From Pseudomonadota bacterium (lineage in GTDB: Bacteria; Myxococcota; Polyangia; Polyangiales; Polyangiaceae): a stretch of DNA of 13,997 nucleotides. The notes under the pieces were generated by a model that was given only the letters and a program-made list of their open reading frames with translations, made no database searches and had not been told where the DNA came from. How positions within the stretch are numbered: the stretch's first letter is position 1; each line of letters starts with the position of its first letter. A program made the translations under genes and the position numbers. Shown here in pieces: positions 6,579 to 13,461 of the stretch. Location: the NCBI GenBank assembly GCA_023419055.1, contig JAEZYO010000028.1, positions 1-13,997 on the forward strand, read 5' to 3'.

Positions 6579-8623
6579 GGAACACCTCCGACGCCGACCA
6601 CGCGCACCAGGACCCGGTCGATGTCCACGTCGAGCCCCGTGTCGGTCGGTTTGCCTTCTCCGCCCTCGAGCTGCCCGATGAGGACGGGCACGCTGCTCGG
6701 CCACCAATCCACCTCGTTTCCGGCGTAGCTCGAGAGCGCCTCCCAGGCGTCTGCCGCCCCTTCGGCGGCCTTGTCGAGCTCGTCCTTGAGGGCGAGCGCG
6801 CCGAGCGGGCGGTAGAAAGCGGTGACGGCCGACGCGGTGAAGCTCAGCTTCGAGCCTTCACTGAAACGCACGGTCGCGCCGTCCGCGACGCGAGGGAAGC
6901 TCACGAAAGCCCCGTCGGGAGACTTCAGGATGACGCCCACGAGGTCGCGCGCCGTGCGGTTCTTGACCACGACCTCGCTCCCCTGCAGCGTGAGACTCAC
7001 GCCGCCCCCGAGCTCCATGGGCCCGTCTTCGCGGACGACCAGCGTTTGCCACGGCTTGGCCCGGAGCCCCGCGACGCGGACGCCGTCGCGGTCGACGACC
7101 AGGTGTCGTTCGACGAACTCGTCTTCCGAGGCGACGTCGACGAGGTTCGCGCGCGAGCTCGGTCGCACCGACAGCTCCTTGGCCGAAGAGGCGTAGAGAC
7201 CGCGGAATCGAGTTGCCGCTGCGCGCGCCATGCCGGCGCCCGACTCGACCAGGACGAGCTTTCGGGCCCGCCCTTTGATGCCTTTGCCCGCGACGCCGAT
7301 CGCCACGATGGCCAGCATGGTCACGGCCGCCCAGACGGGCAGCCAGAGGACGGCCCGCAGCGGCCGGCCCTTGCGCGCCGCGAGGTAGAAGTTGAGCGGC
7401 CCGGCGAGTCCCGCGTAGAGCAAGAGAACGAGCGCCGAGACCACGATGGTCCAGCGCATGTTCTCGTTCGGATCGAGCACCTTTCGGATGATGCTGGTGC
7501 GGTGATCGTCGAGCGCGTTCTGACCAAGGGGTAGCGCGACCTGCGCCTGACGCTCCCAGGCGTGCCGGGTCAAGTCGACGAGCTTGAGCTGGACCCAGCG
7601 GTCGGTGACCGCGTGCTCGTCGATGGGGAACGCCAGGAAATGCACCTCACCGAGGCCGTAGCTCGCGACCGAGCCCCAGGGGGTGGGGCGAAGGTTTCCG
7701 CCCGAGTAGCCGTGCAGCCGCTCGATCAGGCGGGAGGGGGGAGCGAGCTCTTCGCGTCGCAGAGTGGCCCGCTCCGGCATTCCGGAAGGCGGAGTCGTGC
7801 CGAGCGCTTGCTCGCTCGGGACGAAGAAGAGCTCCGGCTCGAGCAGCGCGGGGGGCGGCGGGGTCTCTCGAATGCCGTCGCCGCTCATGGCGAGCAGGCC
7901 CGCGAAGCGCAGATCTTCGGGGCGCTCGATGGCGACCGCGAGGGCTCCCCCGGAGAGCACCCAGTCGGTGAGCGCGACGAGATCGCGCTCGGGCAGGGTC
8001 GCCAGGCGACGACCAGGCGCGACGACCAGCGTGGCGTTGCTGTAGCCCGCCGCCCAACGCGGAAGCCTCGGCTCGCCGGTCGCCGGATCGACGGTGGGGC
8101 TCGAAACGCCCACGATGGGCGCACGATACGAGCCGCCAGAGCGACGCCCGAGCACGACCCCTTGCCCGCGCACGGTGGCCGCGACGCGGCTCGGTTGCGA
8201 GAGATCGAAGAGCAGGGGGTCGACTTGGCGAAACTCTCCGATGCTGGCGCTCGCGATTTCGTTGTTCTCGGCGTCGTAGACCCGCACGCCGAGCTCGGGG
8301 GGGCGCCCGGAGAAGCCGTGCGTCGGGAGCTCGAGCGCGACCTTCGCGTGCGGCTCGAGCGAGAAGGGCACGCGCGTGACGTGTCGCTCGTTGTCGCTCG
8401 TCCACCCGGGGCGGGAGCGGAGCTCGACCGTTCCCGCGACGGCAGCTCCGCCCGGGTTCTCGAGGCGCACGAGGATCGTGACCCAGCCTGGCCCGACGGA
8501 GCTCGCGGGGCCGAGCGTCGGAGCGGCCTCGACGCGCACCTCGGGTTTGGCGAGCGCGACCGACGCGCAGGCGAGGACGAGGAGCGCGGCGCGAAGGCCT
8601 GCGAGCAAGGTGTTGGTCCGCAC
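6575..8623 (-). CDS. Exported, membrane-anchored protein of unknown function (682 aa)
   Basis: I do not recognise a named family. Residues 1-25 form a signal peptide (basic MRTNTLLAGLR, hydrophobic core, SVALA before KPEV). Residues 26-130 look like a beta-sandwich (WVTILVRLENPGG...). Residues 195-235 (ATLVVAPGRRL, DWVLSGGALAVA) and SYGLGEVHFLAFP at 321-333 resemble the glutamine-amidotransferase-like fold found in BatA/DUF4350-type membrane proteins, without an obvious catalytic triad. Two membrane helices lie at about 391-410 and 424-446, and the remaining 235 residues include beta-rich sequence. The N-terminal part is therefore probably extracytoplasmic, and two helices would return the C-terminal part to the same side. 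The GTG start is 2 bp after the MoxR stop; its stop overlaps the ABC ATPase start. An accessory or substrate-binding role for the ABC transporter is plausible from position only. Confidence 0.85.
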   Translation of the reverse strand: MRTNTLLAGLRAALLVLACASVALAKPEVRVEAAPTLGPASSVGPGWVTILVRLENPGGAAVAGTVELRSRPGWTSDNERHVTRVPFSLEPHAKVALELPTHGFSGRPPELGVRVYDAENNEIASASIGEFRQVDPLLFDLSQPSRVAATVRGQGVVLGRRSGGSYRAPIVGVSSPTVDPATGEPRLPRWAAGYSNATLVVAPGRRLATLPERDLVALTDWVLSGGALAVAIERPEDLRFAGLLAMSGDGIRETPPPPALLEPELFFVPSEQALGTTPPSGMPERATLRREELAPPSRLIERLHGYSGGNLRPTPWGSVASYGLGEVHFLAFPIDEHAVTDRWVQLKLVDLTRHAWERQAQVALPLGQNALDDHRTSIIRKVLDPNENMRWTIVVSALVLLLYAGLAGPLNFYLAARKGRPLRAVLWLPVWAAVTMLAIVAIGVAGKGIKGRARKLVLVESGAGMARAAATRFRGLYASSAKELSVRPSSRANLVDVASEDEFVERHLVVDRDGVRVAGLRAKPWQTLVVREDGPMELGGGVSLTLQGSEVVVKNRTARDLVGVILKSPDGAFVSFPRVADGATVRFSEGSKLSFTASAVTAFYRPLGALALKDELDKAAEGAADAWEALSSYAGNEVDWWPSSVPVLIGQLEGGEGKPTDTGLDVDIDRVLVRVVGVGGVP
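6585..6589 (-). promoter_or_regulatory. Ribosome binding site deciding the GTG start of the ABC ATPase
   Basis: The minus strand reads GGAGG, 6 nt before the GTG at 6578. It lies inside the last codons of the 682-aa gene and fixes the start at the GTGA overlap rather than at an upstream in-frame ATG (6707). Confidence 0.7.
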
Positions 8624-8625
8624 GC

Positions 8626-9657
8626 CTAGCGCCCCTGGACGGCCTTCTCCACCGCCTCTGGGAGGGTCGGCACCGCCGCGACGAGCTCCTCGACGATCTG
8701 ATCGGTCGAGACGCCGTCGGCCTCACCCTCGAAGCTGCGCAGAATTCGGTGCCGCAGCACGGGCCTGGCCGTGCGCTGGACGTCCCCGAACGCGACGTGG
8801 CCGCGCCCCTCGAGCAGCGCGACGGATTTAGCTGCCAAAATCAAGCTCTGCGCGCCGCGGACGCCCGCGCCGAAGCGCACCGCGCGCTTGACGAGCGGGG
8901 TCGCGCCCGGGCCGTCGGGCGAGCTCGCCCCCACCAGGCGAGCCGCGTAGCGCAGCACCGGCTCGGCGACGGCGATGTCACGGCACAGCGCGCCGAGCTC
9001 GAGCACGTCCCCTTGAGCGAGCACTCGCCCCGGCATCGTCGGTGGCTGACCGGTGGTGCGTTCGAGGATCAGCGTGAGCTCGTCCTGCGTCGGTGCTGGC
9101 ACCAGCACCTTGAGCAGGAAGCGGTCGAGCTGCGCTTCGGGGAGGGGGTACGTGCCCTCCATCTCGATCGGGTTCTCGGTCGCGAGCACGAAGAACGGCT
9201 CCTCGAGAGCGTGGCGCGTGCCCGCGATCGTCACCGCGTGCTCCTGCATCGCCTCGAGCAAGGCGCTCTGCGTCTTCGGGGTGGCGCGGTTGATCTCGTC
9301 CGCGAGCACCACCTGGCCGAAAATCGGGCCCTTGTGGAGCTCGAAGCGGCCGGTGCTGGTGCCGTCTCCTCCGAGCACGAGCACGTTGGTCCCGGTCACG
9401 TCGCTCGGCATCAAGTCGGGCGTGAACTGGATGCGGGAAAATCGAAGATCGAGGCACTGCGCCAGCGTGCGCACGAGCAGGGTCTTGCCGAGCCCGGGGT
9501 TGCCCTCGAGCAGCACGTGACCGCCCGCGATGAGCGCCCAGAGCACTTCCTCGATCACCGCGTCTTGCCCGACGATCACGCTCCCGATCGACCTTCTCAA
9601 CTCGGCGAGCGCGCTCTTGGCCGAGGCGAGGCGCGCTTCGAAGCTCGGTGCCGTCAT
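8626..9657 (-). CDS. MoxR-family AAA+ ATPase
   Basis: This 343-residue cytosolic ATPase has all the expected MoxR motifs: IVGQDAVIEEVLWALIAGGHVLLEG leading to Walker A GNPGLGKT at 52-59; Walker B VVLADEINRA at 116-125; LLEAMQEH at 133-140; sensor-1 ATENP at 159-163; PLPEAQLDRF at 171-180 with the arginine finger; and the sensor-2 region GAGVRGAQ near 264-271. The alpha-helical lid follows to the C-terminus. MoxR ATPases are chaperone-like and act in maturation or assembly of metal- or MIDAS-containing complexes; they typically neighbour DUF58 and VWA genes, as here. The ATG at 9657 has only a weak upstream Shine-Dalgarno, but no alternative start is in frame nearby and the length is normal. 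It lies 83 bp after the 606-aa gene and 2 bp before the 682-aa gene. Confidence 0.95.
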   Translation of the reverse strand: MTAPSFEARLASAKSALAELRRSIGSVIVGQDAVIEEVLWALIAGGHVLLEGNPGLGKTLLVRTLAQCLDLRFSRIQFTPDLMPSDVTGTNVLVLGGDGTSTGRFELHKGPIFGQVVLADEINRATPKTQSALLEAMQEHAVTIAGTRHALEEPFFVLATENPIEMEGTYPLPEAQLDRFLLKVLVPAPTQDELTLILERTTGQPPTMPGRVLAQGDVLELGALCRDIAVAEPVLRYAARLVGASSPDGPGATPLVKRAVRFGAGVRGAQSLILAAKSVALLEGRGHVAFGDVQRTARPVLRHRILRSFEGEADGVSTDQIVEELVAAVPTLPEAVEKAVQGR

Positions 9658-9712
9658 GCGTCGCCGAGAGCGTACTTGACCGCTCGACGCAGCGCAGCAG
9701 GGAAAGCTAACC

Positions 9713-9741
9713 GCCGGCGCCGAACCAGGCCCGCCGCCGGC
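9713..9741 (-). other. Short GC hairpin between the 606-aa gene and the MoxR gene
   Basis: GCCGGCG (9713-9719) pairs with CGCCGGC (9735-9741) around a 15-nt loop. One arm ends on the last base of the 606-aa gene's stop. It sits in the only gap (83 bp) of the minus-strand block. It has no U-tract. It could attenuate or stabilise the transcript between the two genes, but short GC hairpins are frequent by chance in such DNA. Confidence 0.25.
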
Positions 9742-11561
9742 TACTGGTCGAAATAGCGGCCGACCTGCTCGCGGTACTCTTCGGGAATGTCCGTGCCCTC
9801 GACCGCGCCGATCTCGGTGCGGCCGACGCTGCCGAGCGCCCCACTCCCGCGCTCGTTGGCGGTTTCACCCGGCCGCGCCGGGGCGCGACCGAGCGTGGCG
9901 CCGTGCATGGCGCCGCCGGGGAGGAGCTTACCGTCGGCTTTCGAGCGCAGCTCTTTGCCGTCGAGCGACTTGGTCTCTCCCGCGTGATCGCCCGTGCCTT
10001 CGTCCTTCTTCCCACCGGGACCCGCCGTCCCGCCCTTGCCCGCGGGATCGGACTTGGGGCCCGAGTTCGAGCCGGGCTTGTCCGCTCCGTTGCCCGGCTG
10101 ACCCTGACCCGGCATCGGAAGGGCGCCGAGCCCGCGTTCAGCGTCCGCGCCGCCGCGATCGGCGTCGCCGAGCCCGCGTTCGCGCTCGGCGTCCTGACTC
10201 GGATCGCGACGCGCGAGCTCACGCAGCTGCTCCTCGAGGCGCTTGTCGGCGTCCTTCTCCGAGAGCCGCTTCGCGAGCTCTTCGAGCTCGGCGCGCGTCA
10301 TCGGAGTCATCCGTCCCGAGCCACCGTCGGCCCGCTTCTTCAGGTTCTCGGCCAAGCGCTTGCGTTCCTCTTCGCTCAAGCCGCGCAGCGCGCGCTCGAG
10401 CGACTCGGTGAGCTTGCGTTGAGCCTCCGGGCTCCCGCTCTCGCCGTAATCCTGGAGCGCCTTCTGTCCCTCTTCACCGAGCGCTCCGCCGAGCTCACGC
10501 GCGAGCTCGCGCAACGCCTCGGCCTTGGCCTCGGCCTCCTCGAGCTTCTTCCGCTCGCGGTCGAGCGCGCGGCCCAAGGCTTCGCTGCCTTTCTCTCTCG
10601 CCGCCTTCGCCGCCTGTTCGAGCGCATCCTTGGCGGCTTCGCGATCGGCCTTCTCGGCGGTGTTGGCGATGCGCTGCATCTCCTCGTCGAAGGTCACCAG
10701 ATCACCTTCTCCGAGGGCCTTCGCCGCGCTCTCGAGCCCGGCCTTTCTCTCGAGCTCCGCGAGCGCCGCGTCGAGGGCCGCGCGGTTGCCTTTGTCGCCG
10801 AATTTCATGCGCTCGGCGGCGATGTCGTCCCGCAGTTTCGCCACGGCAGCGAGCGCCTCACGGCGTTCGAGCCCCTTGGCGAGGTCGGCGCGCAGCTTCC
10901 GCGCCGCCTCGGCGATGCGCTTCAAGCGCTCGCGCTCCTCGGGCGTGCTGCCCCCGAGACGATCGAGCGCCTCGATGCGATCGAGGCCGGGCAGCTTCTC
11001 GAGCTTCACCAGATCGCTCCCCGGCGCGCGGGGTGCGGCTTTTGGCGTTGGTGGAAGCGGCGCCACGCTGATGCCCGCGGCGGCGAGCGCCGCGATCGGG
11101 ATCAAGAGCTGAGCTTTGGTCCAGAGCTTGGGCTCGACGCGAGAGCGGTCGCCGCGGTCCAGGAGCTCGCTCGCGCGTGTGAGCGCGACCTCGAACCCCG
11201 CCGGAGTGACCTCCCGCCGCCCGAGCTCGAGAGCGGTCGTGATGGTCTCGGACGAACCCCAGCGCGCGTCCAGGTAGAGCGCTACCTCGCTGTCCGACCA
11301 GCGATGGCGGTGAGCATGAACGAGACCGGCGACGAGCCCCGCTCCGGCAAGACCCAGGGCCACCCAGGGGCGAGCCTCACCAAAGCGCAGGAAATGGGCG
11401 GCCAGCGCGCCGACCGCCCCCAAAAGCGCGCCCACTCCTAGCCCGGTGAGCGCGCTGCGGAGCCGAGCACGACCACGAATGCGGTTCGCCCACTTCTGAA
11501 AGCGAGGCTCGAGCGTGGCCATCGACACGGTCTCGGGCTCGGGATCGCTCAGCGTTGCCAC
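9741..11561 (-). CDS. Coiled-coil membrane protein of unknown function (606 aa)
   Basis: I do not recognise a named family, though proteins of this build are often encoded next to MoxR genes. Membrane helices are predicted at about 36-58, 65-82 and 151-168. Residues 185-450 are highly charged, Ala/Glu/Lys/Arg-rich helix typical of a long coiled coil. Residues 455-560 are a Gly/Pro/Asp/Lys-rich disordered stretch with a small internal repeat (ERGLG twice). The C-terminus IPEEYREQVGRYFDQ (592-606) is a compact helix that resembles the conserved ending of MoxR-associated membrane proteins. GTG at 11561 is used, with GGA 7 nt upstream; ATG at 11522 is an alternative start 13 codons in, without a better ribosome binding site. 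As first gene of the minus-strand block it is divergent from panB. A scaffold role is inferred only from its shape. Confidence 0.85.
   Translation of the reverse strand: MATLSDPEPETVSMATLEPRFQKWANRIRGRARLRSALTGLGVGALLGAVGALAAHFLRFGEARPWVALGLAGAGLVAGLVHAHRHRWSDSEVALYLDARWGSSETITTALELGRREVTPAGFEVALTRASELLDRGDRSRVEPKLWTKAQLLIPIAALAAAGISVAPLPPTPKAAPRAPGSDLVKLEKLPGLDRIEALDRLGGSTPEERERLKRIAEAARKLRADLAKGLERREALAAVAKLRDDIAAERMKFGDKGNRAALDAALAELERKAGLESAAKALGEGDLVTFDEEMQRIANTAEKADREAAKDALEQAAKAAREKGSEALGRALDRERKKLEEAEAKAEALRELARELGGALGEEGQKALQDYGESGSPEAQRKLTESLERALRGLSEEERKRLAENLKKRADGGSGRMTPMTRAELEELAKRLSEKDADKRLEEQLRELARRDPSQDAERERGLGDADRGGADAERGLGALPMPGQGQPGNGADKPGSNSGPKSDPAGKGGTAGPGGKKDEGTGDHAGETKSLDGKELRSKADGKLLPGGAMHGATLGRAPARPGETANERGSGALGSVGRTEIGAVEGTDIPEEYREQVGRYFDQ
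10124..10181 (-). repeat. 16-bp direct repeat in the 606-aa gene
   Basis: The 16 bases at 10124-10139 recur exactly at 10166-10181. The copies lie 42 bp (14 codons) apart, in the same frame, and encode the two ERGLG units in the disordered part of the protein. Confidence 0.6.
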
Positions 11562-11663
11562 GCTTTTCCGTTCTAGCGCCAGAGCGGCGGCGCGACCAGA
11601 CGCCCGCGCTTTCTTCGGGTGAATGGCCCGGGTTCGAGCCCCGAAATGGTAGAGTTCAGGACG
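11562..11663. promoter_or_regulatory. Divergent spacer with the promoters of panB and the 606-aa gene
   Basis: These 102 bp lie between divergent starts, so both promoters should be here or reach into the genes. I cannot identify convincing -35/-10 pairs. The imperfect palindrome CGGGTTCGAGCCCCG (11629-11643) is the only notable structure. It resembles a tRNA T-arm, but no acceptor stem or anticodon arm accompanies it. Confidence 0.35.
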
Positions 11664-12563
11664 ATGGCCGCACCGAAAGTGACCGCGCCGGCGCTACGCG
11701 CTCGCAAGGGCAAGGGCACGAAGATCGCCATGTTGACCGCGTACGACGCGACGTTCGCGCGCCTCCTCGACGAGGGAGGCGCCGACATCCTACTCGTGGG
11801 TGACTCGCTCGGGATGGTGGTCCAGGGGCTGAGCAACACGCTGCCGGTGACACTGGACGAGATTTGTTACCACACCCGCGCCGTGGCTCGAGCGACTCAC
11901 CACGCGCAGGTCGTCGCCGACATGCCGTTCATGAGCTACCAGGTCTCGAGCGAGCAGGCGCTCGCGGCAGCGGGCAAGCTGCTGAAGGAGGGCGGCGCCG
12001 AAGCCGTCAAGCTCGAGGGTGGCGAGCACTTCGCGGAGCAGGTTCGCGCCGTCGTCCGCGCCGGGATCCCGGTGATGGGTCATGTCGGGCTCCTGCCGCA
12101 ATCGGTGCACGCGATGGGCGGGTTTCGGGTGCAGGGCACGCAGAGCGACGCCGCCGAGCACATCATCGCGGACGCCAAGACCCTCGAAGAAGCGGGCGCC
12201 TACTCGCTCGTGGTGGAAGGCGTTCCGGCGGAGCTCGGGAGAAGGATCACGGATGCCGTGAGCATCCCCACCATCGGCATCGGCGCCGGCCCCCACTGCG
12301 ACGGTCAGGTCCTGGTCTGCTACGACTTCCTCGGCATGTATTCGGACGTACGGCCCAAGTTCGTGAAGCGCTTCGCCGAGCTCGGTGACGCCATCGTCTC
12401 CGCGACGCGAGCCTACGTCGAGGAGGTGCGTGGAGGCACCTTTCCGGCCGAGGAACACAGCTTCGGGAGCGGCAAGTTCCCGCCGCCGGATCGTCCGACC
12501 GGGTCGCGCCCGGTAGTGGACGTACCCCCGATGGGTTATGGTCCGGCGTGCGAGTCTTCATGA
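11664..12563 (+). CDS. panB: 3-methyl-2-oxobutanoate hydroxymethyltransferase (ketopantoate synthesis)
   Basis: PanB transfers a hydroxymethyl group from 5,10-methylenetetrahydrofolate to 3-methyl-2-oxobutanoate, giving ketopantoate, the first committed step to pantothenate and coenzyme A. The 299-residue product carries MLTAYDA (23-29), [11 protein letters not shown] (45-55, metal ligand D47), DMPFMSY (86-92, D86), KLEGG (116-120, E118), GHVGLLPQS (139-147), VVEGVP with catalytic-type E185 and IGIGAG (204-209). The family usually ends near EEHSF, here 263-267; about 32 further Pro/Gly-rich residues follow, so the protein is longer than the E. coli enzyme (264 aa). ATG at 11664 is chosen because homology begins shortly after it and AGG lies 4 nt upstream; in-frame ATGs at 11619 and 11646 would add unconserved residues. 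Its TGA overlaps the panC start. Confidence 0.96.
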   Translation: MAAPKVTAPALRARKGKGTKIAMLTAYDATFARLLDEGGADILLVGDSLGMVVQGLSNTLPVTLDEICYHTRAVARATHHAQVVADMPFMSYQVSSEQALAAAGKLLKEGGAEAVKLEGGEHFAEQVRAVVRAGIPVMGHVGLLPQSVHAMGGFRVQGTQSDAAEHIIADAKTLEEAGAYSLVVEGVPAELGRRITDAVSIPTIGIGAGPHCDGQVLVCYDFLGMYSDVRPKFVKRFAELGDAIVSATRAYVEEVRGGTFPAEEHSFGSGKFPPPDRPTGSRPVVDVPPMGYGPACESS

Positions 12564-13432
12564 CCTTCGAGCTCCACACGACGGTGGGTGGTTTCAGGGC
12601 GGCGTGTCACGCTGTCCGCGCCGGTGGCGGGCGTGTCGGCTTGGTGCCCACCATGGGCGCCTTGCACGCGGGGCACCTCGCCCTGGTGCAGAAAGCGCGC
12701 AGCCTGAGCGACGCCGTAGCGGTGACCATCTTCGTGAACCCGACGCAGTTCGGGCCGAACGAGGACTTCGCTCGTTACCCGAGGAACCTCGAGCGCGACG
12801 CCGAGCTTTGTCGTGAGGCGGGCGCGAGCTTGGTCTTCGCGCCGCCCGTGGAGGCCATGTACCCGCGCAATGAGCGGACGCGCGTCAAAGTGTCGGGCCT
12901 CACGGATTTCCTGTGCGGACCGAAGCGTCCGGGCCATTTCGAGGGCGTGGCGACGATCGTCACCAAGCTCTTCAATGTCACCGGCCCTTCGGTTGCGGTG
13001 TTCGGCCGCAAGGATTACCAGCAACTCAAGGTGATCGAGCGATTGGTGAGGGACCTTCTGCTGGAGGTGGAGATCGTCGGGTACCCGACGGTCCGAAGCC
13101 CCGACGGGCTCGCGCTCTCGTCTCGCAACGCCTACCTTTCGAAGGAAGATCGCGAGCGAGCGCTCGCCATCCCGCGCTCCCTTTCGCTCGCGGCGGCCGC
13201 CTACGCCGGGGGAGAGCGCAACGCAGGCCGCTTGCAGGCGCTCGTCGCCGCCGAGGTGGAGAAGGCGACCGATCGGGTCGACTATGTCACGGTCGCCGAC
13301 CCGGACGAGCTCACCCCGTATCCTCCCGAGACGGAACTCGGGCCTCGAGCGTTGATCGCGATCGCGGCGTTCGTGGGCTCCACGCGTTTGATCGACAACC
13401 TGGTTTTGGGCGAGGACGCCCCCATCTCTTAG
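12560..13432 (+). CDS. panC: Pantothenate synthetase (pantoate-beta-alanine ligase)
   Basis: PanC joins pantoate and beta-alanine using ATP through a pantoyl-adenylate. The 290-residue sequence has the family's motifs in order: [10 protein letters not shown] at 30-39 with the HxGH nucleotide-binding signature; [18 protein letters not shown] at 58-75; [20 protein letters not shown] at 119-138; FGRKDYQQL at 148-156; and [16 protein letters not shown] at 179-194 (SSRN binding ATP). Length is normal for the family (about 280). The ATG at 12560 forms an ATGA overlap with the panB stop, which suggests translational coupling. An in-frame GTG at 12548 would add four residues and cannot be excluded. 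With panB it makes a two-gene pantothenate unit; panE and panD are not in the window. Confidence 0.96.
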   Translation: MTFELHTTVGGFRAACHAVRAGGGRVGLVPTMGALHAGHLALVQKARSLSDAVAVTIFVNPTQFGPNEDFARYPRNLERDAELCREAGASLVFAPPVEAMYPRNERTRVKVSGLTDFLCGPKRPGHFEGVATIVTKLFNVTGPSVAVFGRKDYQQLKVIERLVRDLLLEVEIVGYPTVRSPDGLALSSRNAYLSKEDRERALAIPRSLSLAAAAYAGGERNAGRLQALVAAEVEKATDRVDYVTVADPDELTPYPPETELGPRALIAIAAFVGSTRLIDNLVLGEDAPIS

Positions 13433-13453
13433 TCGATTGGCCTTAACCTCGTC

Positions 13454-13457
13454 GGAG
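13454..13457 (+). promoter_or_regulatory. Ribosome binding site for the thymidylate kinase gene
   Basis: GGAG lies 4 nt before the ATG at 13462. The spacing is slightly short, but it is the only Shine-Dalgarno-like site in the 29-bp gap after panC. Confidence 0.45.
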
Positions 13458-13461
13458 CGGC

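Noticed and set aside
6579..6707. N-terminal extension of the ABC ATPase frame to an ATG at 6707
   Set aside because: It overlaps the 682-aa gene in another frame and is an Arg/Gly-rich string. GGAGG and GTG at 6578 give a proper start at the ATPase domain.
7562..9756. Two long plus-strand open frames (355 and 335 codons)
   Set aside because: They are antisense to the 682-aa and MoxR genes. MoxR motifs are complete on the minus strand, and the plus-strand products show no domain.
9903..11441. 512-codon plus-strand open frame
   Set aside because: It lies antisense to the 606-aa coiled-coil gene. The Ala/Glu/Lys/Arg codons of the coiled coil leave few stops on the opposite strand, which explains the Leu/Arg-rich product.
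11627..11650. tRNA-like T-arm (GGTTCGAGCC with short stem)
   Set aside because: Only four stem pairs form. No acceptor stem, D-arm, anticodon arm or CCA end can be placed around it, so it is not a tRNA gene and there is no integrase nearby to suggest an attachment site.
12913..13446. 177-codon plus-strand open frame within panC
   Set aside because: It is an alternative frame of the panC gene, whose motifs are continuous in its own frame. The product is Arg-rich and meaningless.
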